A DNA stretch of 64,000 nucleotides from Promerops cafer (taxonomy: Eukaryota; Chordata; Aves; Passeriformes; Nectariniidae): contig VZSE01002700.1 in the NCBI GenBank assembly GCA_013398275.1, positions 1,603,279 through 1,667,278 of the forward strand. Direction: 5' to 3'. The notes under the pieces were generated by a model. That model did not search any database. It was not told the DNA's origin and was given only the letters and a program-made list of their open reading frames with translations. Position numbers and translations under genes: made by a program. This document shows positions 13,496 through 26,935 of the stretch, in pieces (the first letter of the stretch is position 1; every line of letters begins with the position of its first letter).

Positions 13496-16400
13496 AATTT
13501 ATAGATATGCTTTACATATTCAAAATGAGCTCATAAGATGCTTTGAAAAATTATGATATCAGCTGGTGGTCACTTAGCTTTTGTCTGTCAGAATACTAAA
13601 AAGAGAAGTTGACTACCTCGATCTGGCTCCCAAAATCTGCCAGATGCTCAGAGCAGTGAGTAAGAACAAGACAAGCACATGGTGACCCATCACAGAATAA
13701 TTGCCCAGCCTGTAGCCTGCAAAGTGTATGCACTGTCTTTGTATCTAACAGTCCCCACAGAATTCCCTTCAATACATTTGTTCATTGCTTTTTGAACTCT
13801 CCTGACATTTTAATATTCCAGTGCCACATGGCCAAAATTTCTACATTGTGTGAAGAAGTATTTCCTTTTCTGATTTTTTTCTTTTTTTTTTAATCTGACC
13901 CACACCATCTTTATTTGATACACCTAAATTATTTTTTTTCAAAAAGATAATCAGCAGTTGATTTCTATCCGTACGCTTCACCCTACTTATGTAGACTGCT
14001 TCCTTCTCCTTTTCAGACCTCCAAACCAGTGAAGAGCTGGTGGTAGAAGCACTGGTTATATAGCTCTGAAGGAGATTAACTGGGGCAGAGGGAAATACTA
14101 TCACTGAAGTGGAGAAGATCTGATGGAAAATTAAAATGGATATAATTTTATTTCAAATACAGTTACAGAAAAATTGAGAGAATGTTTGAGTAAGCTTCTT
14201 AATTATATCATAAGCAAACAGCTTTTTCTGGAAATTAATATAGCAGAAATATTTTTTTAAATGTAAAAGAGGAAATCAGACTGCTTGGAAACAGCAAAAT
14301 GACATGCTGGTAAATGTCTTGATTAATTATAACAAGCAAAAGATAACAAAAAGACTTAACAAGCTAGGTTTAGTAGTTGGAAGATATCTCAGTGGAACAG
14401 ATGAACAGTTAGACATAACAACTTCGGAGAAAGTATGATTAGATCAGTTTGAAAGACTATCTTGGCATCTCTATAATTAATGCCATCTTCATTACACAAT
14501 CCCAAAATCAAAGGAAATGAGAAGGCAACATCAATATGAGATTTAAAATAAAGCTACTCCTAGGGGATCAAATGTTTCATATTTGTCAGCTACTCAAGAA
14601 AAACATGAAAAATATTGTTAAATATATTGATTTTATAAAATCAGTGGGGGAGGGGAAGGCATATTGTGACATTCTGTGAAATAGCCTTGAGTTTTGATGA
14701 AAAATTAGGAATCTCTTGATACTTGAATGATAAAATTGGGCGCTGGAAGCTGAAAAATGGACTATATAGATAAAGAAGGAAATCTCTTCAGTATATCAGT
14801 TTAGGAGTACTCCAGGATACACGGTAGCTTCTTTAAAATGACTACTGAAAAAATGGTTTAATAAGACGATAAAATTTTCAGAATATCACAACTACAGAAT
14901 AGTTCCACCATCTTTTTAGATATGCTAATTATTTGGTTGTGAAATAAGATACATAGGTTGTGGGGGAAGAAAAAGTTATTGGATTTGGACAAAAGAATTT
15001 GAGATCAACAATAGAAACAAGAAGAAACTTATTATTGTAAGCTGACAAATTATATTAGCCACTAACCTGTAAACATAAATATTAGTAAGTTAAAGCAATT
15101 GAAATTACTATAAGCATTAACTGAGAATTATTTGGGGACACAGTAAATCTTGCCTGGGGCAAAGATGGAATCCTTATAATTATTCCTCAGATAATTTCAG
15201 TACCAAAAATTAATTGTGAAAGAAATACTTTCTCATATAAAAAATTCTTAACAGGGTTTTTTTGTTGTTGTTTTTACAAATGGAACATTTGAGTAAGAAA
15301 GACAACTCAATATATTATAAAATTAAGTACCAATTTATATTTGGGTCAGTGAATTTCATTTTTCATAATTTATAGAACATATTTTTCCTTTAAATTTCCC
15401 ATCACTTCTTTGAAAATACCTTGAAAGAATAAAGAGGTTCAAAAGAGAGGATCCACTCAAGTTTCATTTTCATATCAAATAGGCTGATTTTTTCACTTTC
15501 CCTGAAAGTTTTTCCACTTTGAGTTTTTAAAGGATCATCACCTCTCAAGGACCACTGAGGATTCTGTGTTCTTTAACAGAATTAGTTATTTGAGACAATC
15601 ATACCAACAAAAAAAAAAAAGTTAAGCGTGTAATGCATTGCTGTACAATACTGATGCCACTGTTTTTCTTAGTAAAGTAATCTGAGGACTGATGAACATC
15701 AAAATACTGAGTTGTAAATTATCCCTTTGATATTTTCACAGTTCATTGAAGCCAAAAGAAGCTGTGCACTTCAAAGAGTGAAGTGTCTGTGCAGTGTCTT
15801 TTTTTTCCAACTTTGAGCATTTTACATGAGGATATATTTTACATATTTGCAGCCTGAAAGTTGTTAGTTTATCAATTAGCTTTCAGACATGACTTGTTGG
15901 AAGATGCATTGCTGTAGCAAAGAAGACAAAGGAATATAAGCAAACCAAGTCAAATCATTAGTATAGCTGTTTTATTCACAGCTATTTGCTCACAGTAACC
16001 TAAGTCTTTTTGTGTGCCTAAATTATAACAAATGGGCAATGGAAGGAGCATTTCTGGGCATTTACTGAGCAGCCAGAGGAGGGGAAAGCCAATATAGTGC
16101 TCAGAAGGAGTAATCCAGCTGGCAATTGGCATCTGGCATGTCTCCTAGCCATCAAGTTTCCTCCCACATTAAGGAAGACCTCTCTGTCCTGTACCCATTC
16201 AATTATTCAAGCCAATGTATTTTTTAAAATAGATCTACAATTAGGCCCTAAATCCATACATTCAATTTGATCAATTGAACTTTCTAAATTATCAGGCACC
16301 TGGAAATTTCCACATCAGCTGACTGGGCTATATTAAGAAATCAAATGTACCAAGGACTGTTCGCTGGCACTAAAGGCAATTGGCATGGAGCAGCCCTCAT

Positions 16401-18353
16401 GCCCATAGCTATGTGACTAGGCTGTCCTGAACAGGGTAGCCTGGCCTAAATTGCCTGTTGGGGAAGGTCCCTTACCCATGCTGTTACCCAAACCATGCCT
16501 AGGAACTGTTAGAAAGCTGGGCAAAGCCCAGACTTCTCCTAGGGATCATACTTGCAGTTTAATGATACAAGACATTGAAGTGCCTGAGGATTCTCTCCAG
16601 TATTTTGAAATTTCTAGCACAGTCATGGCTAGTAAGCACTCCTAGGTGCTCAGGATTTCTAAAAACAGAGCCTCTAATTTGGTTGGGTTTTTTACTATTT
16701 CACTGTTCCTGTTTGCTAAAGATTAGCCTAATCCACTTTGTTAATTTATACTAATATCAGTGAGAAAAGACCTTCTCACTATATCCTTCCCACCATATCT
16801 TTCCCACTAGACTAGGACGTTCTTTCCAGCTTTTCAGCACCCCACTTTCTCAGATACGGGGTAAACACATTCACCTGTGAAAGGCAGACTTCGATTGTCC
16901 AGTCCTTTGTGGATGCAGTCTTGTTCCTTGCACTGTATTTTTTAGGTAGGCAGATTATGATCCTCTTGCTTGTATTAAAAATATCTAACTCTCTAAGAGT
17001 ACTCCACAGGCATCAGTGTGATTACCTCTGCTGGAAATAAATAACAATGGTAAAAAACATTGGTATATGTAGTTCTTGTCAATCAATCCCCACGTTATTT
17101 TCCACAGGTTTGTGATTTTTTTCTGATCTCTGTCACACAGTAGTTGAAACCTGGAGCTTTCACAAGGTAGTAAATCAATAAAGAAAAGGAAAAACAGATT
17201 GTGATGCTGGTTTAAAAGTAAAAAATTTAAGATGTTCATGGTAAGACCAAGGCTATTTAAAAAGGAAGAAAGATTAGACAAGTATTTGCATCTCTTCATG
17301 CTTGTTTAAGCTTTCTAGCAAAAAAAAAACCCAGTAGTTATGTGGTTTGAAGGGCAAAACATCATGAACTTTTCAAAGACAACTCTTACAAAGTTACGTT
17401 TGTGAATTGCTGTTTCAATGTGAAGCAGAAATATGTCCTTAGTTCCTCAAATATCTTCAGGCACTTCCCAGCACAAGAGGGTGGCATGAGATGAACTGAT
17501 GGGGGCTGTGTCATGCAAGGACAGAGGGACTAATAAGAAGGGAACTGCCATCAGGATTATACAAAAGGAAACTTAGAGCCAGGAAAATTCCATTATCTGA
17601 TGGGCATTACAGAATTGTATGAGAGTCTAATCACACGTTTTAAGAAAACAATATTCTTTCAGACCTCAGATTGCTTTGAGATTCCTTACATTTAATATTT
17701 AGAAAGCCTGAGAAAGAGAACAGTGGTCTACCTTACGTAAGTCTACCACGGCCATGAGTCTACCAGTGGCAATGAGCACGTGACTAATGATGTGACAGCT
17801 GACAACCACGATCTGAAAGTTGACTCAAACTGAATTCAATCATTTCAAATCAAAATTTAATTAAGGAGATTTCTTATCTTCTATTTGAATGAAAACTACA
17901 AGGATTCATAAAATGAAGTATTCCTCCTGGTTTGCAATTAAAAAAAAAAATGTATTTTGTCTAAAATGTCTACTTCTGGTATGATTTAAGGAGAGAATTA
18001 TCTACACATGAGATGTTAAAACTATGTTTTTGGGTTCTGCTGTAAAAGAAAGTAGCTAAATAGTAACAAAAGCTAAGATTAAGGTATCAATTTCCTCCAT
18101 AAGTAAGTAAAAAACACTGCTTCCTATTGAGAAAGCCTCAGGATCTCTCAGAGAAAGGAAAAAAAATTCTTAACAAAACTTTGAGGAGAAGCTTTTAAGC
18201 ATCTGGTACAATTATTAGAGTGGCTGCCTATTGTGCTTACATCTCCAGTTGAGTTGCCTCAATACATCAGCTGTACAAACACAGATAGAAAAGGACCTGG
18301 AAAATATTTACTGTATTTTTTATTTTTCTCCATTCTTCAGAGAGGCTTTTGGT

Positions 18354-18482
18354 CTTTTTCTCTTTTTCTTTTCTTTTCTTTTCTTTTCTTTTCTTTTCTT
18401 TTCTTTTCTTTTCTTTTCTTTTCTTTTCTTTTCTTTTCTTTTCTTTTCTTTTTTCTTTTTTCTTTTCTTTTTTCTTTTCTTT
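18354..18482. repeat. (TTTTC)n pentanucleotide microsatellite
   Basis: About 125 bp of near-perfect TTTTC units, with interruptions at the right end (TTTTTTC variants). The phenylalanine/leucine- and lysine-rich frames that overlap it on both strands are artefacts. Pure polypyrimidine/polypurine tracts of this length can form triplex DNA and vary in length between individuals. An AT-rich stretch follows at 18,536-18,590. Confidence 0.97.
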
Positions 18483-21438
18483 CATTATGCCAGTGAAATA
18501 AGCAGAACTGAACCAGAGATTATTTTCCCCAAAGCATATAAATATCTAATTTATATATGTTATATAATATATATTATTATATTGAAAACTTCCTTATAGA
18601 TTATACTCTGGTCAATCAGACGAATAAAGATATTTCATATAATAAGAACTACAGAAATCTTGATTCTCATTTTTTAATCATCATGTTCAGGCTGTGCAAA
18701 GGATTGTACGTGGATTTTGAGACTCCAAATTCCATTTGAAATATTATGTAATACTCAAAATGTGTATTACTGTTACTGAGAGCAGTAACATAATTACAAA
18801 AAGAGTAACACCTAGCAAAGTAGAAGGGCATTATTACAAATAGGGTGTAAAATGGTTACATATGCTCATATAATCATATATTTTTTTTTAATTTAGATTC
18901 ATCAAAACACAAAATGGAATATTAAGTGGCAAACACAGTGACTAGTATTTGTTTTTCTGAAAAATGAACAAAGCAAGAATCTAGAATGGACAAACAAAAA
19001 ATCCAGCTAATTACTCCATCTTACTGTTTTAGCTTTTTGTCTTTAGCAAATCTGAAATCTGTGTTTCTAAACATCTTTTCTCTCTGAAATAGTCACAGGC
19101 AGTGACAGTGTCTTAATCAAAGGTCACTTTCTATTTTATCATAGCGTATTTTTTACGTGTGAGGCATAGGCATAGTTGCTTGCATATTTGAGCAATACCT
19201 TCTTTAAAAAACAGACATAAATATCAGTTTTAACAATCAGGCCTTTAATGAAAAATATAGAAGGCTTGTATGAAAGCACATTTTAATAACATTTATTTTA
19301 ATTTCTGCCTTTCAAGTAGGTGGTTGTTCAGCATATATTCACAAAAAAGTACTGGCTGGTTCAATTTAATGGAAAGAGAAACTGCAGAGTTCCGTACCTG
19401 GAGACTGCTCAAAATAAATAATTGGACTGAGTTCAGTAAAAATCATGAATAAAGACAACAGAAGGCTGACCTGTAAGCCTTGACTCTTTTTTCTGCAAAT
19501 GTCTACTGGAAATACATTCAGTTATTTAACCTACCACAGTTGTAAGAAAAATACAAAGGAGGAAGAGAAGTCTTTTAATCCTAAATAGATAATCATAACA
19601 ACATCAGCATGATAAAAAGTAAACCTAGGCTAGCAAGATCTGTCCTAGGCCACTCATGGTCAAGACACAATATTTGAAAGAAAAATTCAGGTGACATAAT
19701 GGTAATTCTTTTTACTGAGTAATAACTACAGTTCCTAAAGAGAAAATGTGATTCTTCTGCAGTGGCCTTCAGGCAAATAACTGAAGCATGTTAGCAAGGA
19801 AAGATTCCTGTGTACAGCAGATGTTCCAATGAAGACTTTGCAACAGCATTAATGTTGCCAAGTAACAATAATAAAGAATATTAGGTTAAGTTAGAGTTTT
19901 CTACAGTAGACTAGTACAAAATAAATCTATCAATATGCGTGAAGTCTACAGTTTGTAATAATAATGGAAACAAAACGTACACGTCTGTGAGTGAGATGCC
20001 AAAATAAAAGAATGGTAGCCAGTCCTTATTTCTGTGCTCAGGAGTCCTGACTTGCACCCTGCTGTGAATTAGCAATGCAAACAAACTTCAAAAGGAAGTA
20101 CACATTCCCAAGGTTCAGTCACACACGTGCCTCAGGGTGCCAATGTTTGAAGACAAAAAATATACCACATAGAAGGAGGAGTTGTGTCAGGAAGATGTAC
20201 ATTTTCAAATGCAGTATCACATTCTTCCTCTGAATTATTACAAGCAAAGATTATGTTGCTTGGATCACAAAGGAAAACAGTAATAGCATGCAAAGTGATA
20301 GAAGAAAAGCAACATAAAGTGCTTTGGTAAAATGAAAAAATCAAAAGTCATAAAGTACACAAAGAAGGCATGAAAAACCATGGGTATTATTAAGCTAGGC
20401 ATGGTTTTGAGAAGCCTAGAAATCAGAGTGGTATTGGCACTCCATGGAATTATGAACTCTTTGTAATAAAAATAGGCAAGAATGGCAAGGGTACTTCTAG
20501 CAAGCTTAACTTTGGGATATTTTTCTCCTGTATAGTAGATCCATACATTGAAATGAATGGAAAAATACTGACCTTTTTAATATAAATAACCTGAATATTG
20601 ATTTCAGGGGAAAAATCAACAATATAATCCCCATGATAATTTATTGATGTACTTAATTGTATTGTTTGCCAACACATTATTAGTAACATAAATAAACATG
20701 CCGCTGTTTTTTATGTCTGTATATAAAGCTACAAAATGCATTAAAGACTTCATGCTGAGTTACTATTACACTGGTAAAAATGACAGGATGCTGTGGTAGC
20801 ATGAATGTTATTTCTTTAGCCCATTGACAAATTACATGAAGAAAGATATTTTTAAATAGTTCAATTTAAAAATCAGACTGTGTCCCTTTGCCATAAATCA
20901 AAGGCCCAGCAGAAGCACCTAAATCAGCTATTTATAATTTTTCTGGTGCCTACAGAAGGTAGGTTTAGCAGCAGCCATACCATTCCCTGAGGAACAGAGC
21001 TGATCCTGTGGTTGGTTAAGGAAGAAGCCATGCATCCACAGAAGAGAGGGGCAGAGACCACAGCCTTGTGCAAGGTGTAAGCAGCCAGAGATGGAAAAGG
21101 GAAAAAAAAATCAGACAGAATTAACAGAGTGATGGAAAATTCCATGCTCTACACACTTATTAGTTTGGTATCAAAGAGGTCTTGGGTCAAAATACAAGGA
21201 TTTGAGGAATGCAGTCCATATTTCAGTTATCTTTCTTTTGGAGCAAGTGTTTTAACTGCTCTAATGCTGTACAGAAATAACTCCTTCCTTCCCTCCCTGG
21301 AATCTAACTGGGCCCTTCAGGGAGCACATACACCCAGATGGGATCCACCTGACCTAGTTTTGGACACTTAACATCTTGATAATTAGATCTGAGTTAGCTG
21401 TCTGAACTGTATTCATAAAGAAGAAACAGATGTATAGC

Positions 21439-21500
21439 AGTTAAAATAAATACTCATAATAAATAGGTCAGTTAAAATAAATACTCATAATAAATAGGTC
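21439..21500. repeat. Perfect 31-bp tandem duplication
   Basis: Two identical 31-bp units (21,439-21,469 and 21,470-21,500), each starting AGTTAAAATAAATACTC and ending AATAGGTC. Complete identity means a recent duplication. Confidence 0.97.
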
Positions 21501-21569
21501 CAAGTAATAATTTCCTAGAAATGTCATTAATTATAAAGGGAGACCAATGTGACTAACAGAGATACAGAT

Positions 21570-22035
21570 CATAAACATACAGCATAATTCAGGCTGCAAA
21601 AGACCTCAAATAAGTCTTCAGACCAACCTCCTGCTCACTGAAGTCAGACCAGGTTGCTCAGTGTTGTGTCCAGTCAAGTCCTGACCACCTTCAAGGCCAG
21701 AGATGGCAAAACCTCCCAGGACAGCCTGCTTCCCTGCCTGACTGTCCTGGTGTGGAAAAAATTCTTTCTTATGTCCAGTCTATCTCACTTTGTGCTTGTC
21801 GTCTCTTCTCACCACACACCACTGGGAAGAACAAGGCTTCATCTCCCTGCTCACCTCCCACCAGGCACTGTTAGATGAGGGCTTCTATTAGGTGTCCCCA
21901 AATCCATTTGACTTCTTCAGGCTGAACAAGCTCTTGTCCGCAGCATCTTCTCACAGGCCCCAACCACTCTGATGGTTTTCCACTGAACTCACCTCAAAAT
22001 CCTGTACCAGGGAGTCCAAAACTGAATGCAGTATT
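21570..22035 (-). mobile_element. CR1-like LINE fragment (divergent subfamily)
   Basis: Contains reversed CR1 landmarks: 'ccaacctcctgctcactgaa', 'accaggttgctcagtgttgt', 'gtccagtcaagtcctgacca', 'caggctgaacaagctcttg' and 'agtccaaaactgaatgcagt'. Divergence is higher than in the adjacent copy at 22,043, so it belongs to an older or different subfamily. Confidence 0.8.
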
Positions 22036-22042
22036 TTCACAA

Positions 22043-22200
22043 CCATAGAATGTTTTGAGTTGGAAGGGACCTTTAAAGACTATCTGGATCAACTCCCCCT
22101 GCTGTGGGCAGGGACACCTTTCACTGATCATGTTGCTCAAAGCACCATCAAACCTGGCTTTGAACTCTTCTGGGGCATCATAAATTCTCTGTGTAGCCCA
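22043..22200 (-). mobile_element. CR1 3'-end fragment
   Basis: Starts 'accatagaatgttttgagtt' followed by 'ggaagggacctttaaagact', the reversed CR1 3' tail, then 'gggcagggacacctttcac' and 'gctcaaagcaccatcaaacc'. It is truncated after ~160 bp and sits head-to-tail against the older copy ending at 22,035, so two separate insertions lie almost side by side. Confidence 0.88.
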
Positions 22201-25200
22201 CCAGTCAGTGTGTGCAGCAGGAAGGGGCTAAACATAGGGAAAAACAAGGGACTTGAGGATTAAGTGGTGGCAGGAAAAGCCTCTAATCAAAAAGTGTTTC
22301 TGCTTCGGATAAGATCTAAACAGCCATGTAAATGTGTGTGTCTATGTCTAGCCTGACTTGCTGGGGTCATGCTGTGCAGTCTTGAACCCCAGGCAGAACA
22401 GACATGGAGGCACTGTGGGTCTCTGTTTTTTGTCTAGTCTCAGTACTTCTTTCTTTCCCTCACAAATGAATAGGAAATTGATGCCACAATCTGCCTGTGC
22501 CTTGTAGCTGGCTGTGCATCTTCCGTGAGAAATATGAAAATATTCCTGGGTTGATAATACAAATATTATTGTTGTAGTCACACACCACTGTTATGGTTCA
22601 TCCAGTTTGGCCAGAGAAAAGAAATCCCCTAGTACTGACTCCAATTCTGTGTCATGGCCAATTCCAGCTAGGAGTACACAATGACTAGTCACAGTCAGGG
22701 AACCTGGACCACTTGTCAGCCAAATGATGGACAGGAGACTTGTCTTGCACAGAAACTGCGAACAGAGTTTAGGTCTTCTTGTATAATTTTGGCCAAGTGC
22801 TCCTTCTCATTTGGAGAATGGGGCTAATATTGCTATTTGCTGTTTAGCTTTTAAACTTTTCTACTACAATCTTTTGCTAAGCATTGACATTCTGACTTCT
22901 CAGCATCAGCTGTAATTTGTAGGTATTTCAAAAAATAGGAACAATCAAGTAGAAAAACAGCAACATAGCATTTGGCCATGTTGCTGGCAGCAGTGTTTCA
23001 ATACTCAAGATGAAATGTTGACTAAAGCAAAAAACCCAACCATGCAGTATGTCATTATTTTCAATGGTTGCAAGAATCCTTTTCCGATCCACTTATCCAT
23101 TATACCAGAACCATGACCTTGGATTTGCCTCACCACTACAGGCTGTCCTGGAGATCACTGGATGGTGTCTGACCTTGATAGTTTGTCACAGACACAATCC
23201 CCCCACACTGATCTGACTTCCCTTGACTTCCCAGACCCCTGCCTCACCCCCGTGGACATGTTTAGTTGCCCAGATTGCTGGCTGACCTGGTTCCCATCAC
23301 CACCTCTCCTCTTTTCCCTTTGTTTGGTGATGGGAATTGCTGTCCTGCCAGCCCCTCCATCCCTCCCAACTGCCTGCCCCACGGGCCTTGTAGAGTATCC
23401 CAGGGTTGCTGCTTCCTGACAGAGCCTAGCTGTAAAGCAGGCAGCAGACACAGCTGTATATTGAGCGCCAGGAGATGCAGATGGATCATTTTGAGTTGTA
23501 CTACTGATACTCATGGAAGTGCTTGCAATGTTATGAACCAAATAACCCTTCTTCCTCATCCAACTCTCTCCTTATAACACTCTGTCTCTCTTCCCCAACG
23601 ATGGCCTTGTACTCTACTGCTTTGTGTATGCCTCAAAGTATCAGTAGCTAATGTTTTGGATAATGTTTAGGCATGAACACAGCTACTTTCTATGTATTTG
23701 CACAAACACAAACATACATTTGAGGATCAATAAATAACAGAGAAATATGACCTCTATCAACTAGAAGATGCCAGAATTACAGTGTAAAAAGGCCAAGTGT
23801 AGACAGTATATCTGGCCAACAACTTTTTAATTGTCTAACTATATGAAAGTCCTTTGTCTTTTCTTCCTGTTCATTATCCTGTAGTAGAACAATTATCCAA
23901 TATATATTGGATTACTTTGGCTACATAGATATTGGGATATCTATAGAGCAAATAATCTTGGGCTATAACCTTGAGAAAATCCATAGAAAATGTTGGCAGG
24001 TTTTTTTTTAATGCTAAGATGTTACTTCTTTTATTTCACTTATTAAAATAGTTTTTGTGCATGTGTACGTGTGGGGAGATTAACTATACTCCACTTAAGT
24101 TATAGTTTATTAACTCTTGCCAAAGAAAAATTAGATTATCTCTTCCAAAGTAATTTCATGCGCTTAGCTGAAACTGCCCCCGGTTCCATATAAAAATTGA
24201 CTTTAATGGGGTCATACATGAATGAATTTAAACCACTTAAATCTGGCCGGACTTCAAAGCCAGCTGGTATTTTCCTCGCATGGCTTAGCTGAGACCTCCT
24301 CAGTCAGCAGAGCTGGGTCTTCCTCTTACTCTCTCTTAATTTGACATGGTATCTATCCACAGGCTTTCAACAGACTCTTGAATAAATAGTGAGGAGCACT
24401 GTTTTTTAAACCAACAAGACTGTAATAAATGTTGACAGGAGTCAGATTCTGGAGCTGAAAGACATCCCGCTCTGTGTGTCTGTGTCTATATTTCATTGCA
24501 AATAAATTTAAAGGAATTATTTCTGTAGAAGTCCTGCTGTAACCTGTGATTGCATTATTATCAATATTTTTAAAACTTCGGATCTAATTTTATGTGTGAG
24601 TTTTGCCAAAGCTATTTGAACATTAAGGAAACTTCCCTGTATGACCATCCAGGAGCCACTCCCACCACCTGACACTGTCACTGCTGGGACTGAGGTCCCT
24701 TCACAGCGAGCAGCTTTAGAGAGCTGACAGATGTTGGAGCTGTCTTGACATCCTACACACCCCACTCTCACACTGTCAAACCAGGTTTTCATAGTGGCTC
24801 AACCCTCAGATTTCCACAGCAGAATCTCAGACATCTGGATCCTTAAAATAATTTAGTCATGGTGCAATCACAGAATAACAGGCCAAGCTGGTGTCTCTGA
24901 GGACAGACCCTGAACAAAGGACTCCCTGGGCTTTCATACCCTCACAGTCTGTGTGTGATAAAGTCTGGGGTCTTCCAGCTGAGTGCTCGGCTCCTGCCGT
25001 GTCCCTGAGTGCCCTGTCACCTGGCTGGGCCACAGGCCCCTGTGCCCTCTGTCCTGCAAAGGGCCAGCAGTTCACAGCCTCTTGGCTGGGGCTCCAACAC
25101 CCAGAGCTCAACCTGCACCTTGAACTGCAGCTGCACCCTGACCTCCCGGCACTGAATGTATTCCTCACCATGAATATCAAAGTGATTTCTAACCATGATT

Positions 25201-26128
25201 CCCTGATTACAAATCAACATGGAAACACAGAAAGGATATAGAAAACAAATAAATTATTCTTTATAAAATGTTCTCATATCTCTAACTCCATGGCCTAAAT
25301 TTTAAAATGCCATCAGTTATTTTGAATGGGTTTTTTGGAACCTCACCTGAATTATAAATGTGCCTGGTTTAGCTAAAATGCCACATTTAGAAAACTAAGC
25401 AATCACCCTTTGAATATCTGTCCCTTTTCAAGTATCTCAGATGGAAAATTTAAATACTTGAAACCACTGGCTGATATTTGTAGCTGTAAGATAAATATAG
25501 AAGAAATCCCATTACTGTTCAAATTCTTCCTAAAATTGATTGACTTATGTAGGGACAGTTGTGTATAAGCTCTTAATGTAATAGTTGCTCAACAAACAAG
25601 AAACCTTTTTGTTGCTTTTTTGTTTTTATTCAAGGCATAATATTAAGGAGTTTATCTAGCCATTTCCCTTGAACTTTCTTTTCTTTTCATCCTACTTCCT
25701 CCACTCAAAGCTCTGCCCATTGGTTTGTTTACATACACTTCATTAGCTTACACTAATCCACATGTATCTTAGTATATTTATAGTATATATCATTCCCTCA
25801 TGGATACCCTTTGCTGGTGACAGTAATTTCTATTTTTAGTTGAACAACATATTTACTGAGTGCTGGTGCAAGTTCTTGGCTTCAGATTTGTAACACAGTC
25901 AAGTTTTATCGAGCCAACAATTTTGTGTGCATATTAATATGGCTGATAATGAAGATACAAATACTTGTGTACAAATTCTGTTTATTCTTACATTTCCAAG
26001 AATTATATATCTAAAATTCTGTCAGCTTCACTCCTCAGAATGTGCATAGGATTGTTGTTTCTTTTTAAATTAAACCCGAGCAAAGACATACCTACATAAC
26101 AAAAAAAAAAAAAAACACCCAAAAAAAA

Positions 26129-26194
<66 letters not shown>

Positions 26195-26830
26195 GAGCAA
26201 ATACAAATACCCAGGGTAGCCCTTACTATTAGACGTAAACATTCCTAAAAATGTTTGTTTATAGTAGAAGAGGCTCAGTCAGTGGAACGGTCTCCCATGG
26301 GTGTTTTGGGAGAGCCCTCCCTCTAGCGGGAAAAGAAGAGAGTTTTAGGAAGAGGTGTTTTTCTGTCACACCACATGACATATGCACGATGGGTCGAGGC
26401 TGCAATATGGGAAAAGGGAAGAAAAAAAAGCATTTAGCTAAGAATCAGAAGTTAGATGCAGGAAAAAAAACATTGTGGACCAGGTCGGAGTGTTTTATGG
26501 AACTGTGTAAATAGTGATTGTCATCTTCTGCCTTTCTTAAAGGGAAAAAAAAAAACGCAAACGAAACCAACAAAAAACTCCATACAAAACTAGTTTTCTT
26601 ATATGAGAAGTGCTGCATCTTTTATATAAAAATATATCCGAAAACCCTTCAGAACTTTGCATAAACAGCAGGTAGAAAATCCTTGTGTACTTACTGATTA
26701 TTCTAGGAAGTAATCCAGTTTCAGATTAGCTTCTGAGAAAATTCTGTGTTCTTGTTCTAGCATTTAACATAACTGTCTTCCCTTCATCCACTGTGATTCG
26801 TCAATTTTGATAAGCTTCATCCATTTTGAT
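22201..26830. other. Intergenic DNA with two GC-richer blocks, no gene recognised
   Basis: The sequence from 22,590 (TGTTATGGTTCATCCAG) resembles the start of some avian LTRs, but no matching end was found. Blocks at 23,160-23,460 (C/T-rich) and 24,880-25,165 (GC-rich) carry overlapping open frames on both strands, typical of a repeat or GC effect rather than of a gene. The long A tract at 26,100 closes the interval. Confidence 0.55.
26100..26200. repeat. Long A-rich tract ending in (GAAA)n
   Basis: About 100 bp of nearly pure A with a CACCC interruption near its left end, passing into GAAA and GAAG units. It may be an old retroposon tail, but no parent sequence is recognisable to its left. 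Poly-Phe frames on the minus strand are artefacts. Confidence 0.95.
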
Positions 26831-26935
26831 AAGCTTTACCTTCCTCAGAGGCTGCAGAAGAAAATGTAAACATACTCTGGAAAAGGTGTTAAAAATGGGA
26901 AACCTTTACTTTGTATTGCTATACCACCCAGTCAC
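26831..26935. repeat. Left copy of a ~100-bp direct repeat
   Basis: Shares ACCTTCCTCAG, CTGCAGAAGAAAATG, ATACTC and a CTATACCA block, in the same order and spacing, with 28,936-29,026. The copies bracket a ~2-kb segment that includes a CR1 reverse-transcriptase fragment. Just to the left, ATTTTGATAAGCTT occurs twice, 19 bp apart. Confidence 0.8.

Larger units (their letters stand above)
13261..21569. other. Intergenic AT-rich DNA, no gene recognised
   Basis: Holds the ATCAGATATGTAG minisatellite (13,444), the TTTTC microsatellite (18,354) and the 31-bp duplication (21,439). No open frame with recognisable protein similarity was seen on either strand. Confidence 0.65.

Noticed and set aside
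18231..18599. Phe/Leu/Ser-rich and Lys/Glu-rich frames
   Set aside because: Translation of the TTTTC microsatellite.
23155..23577. Frames up to 134 codons on both strands
   Set aside because: Mutually overlapping, with no recognised domain or splice context; more likely base-composition effects in an unclassified element.
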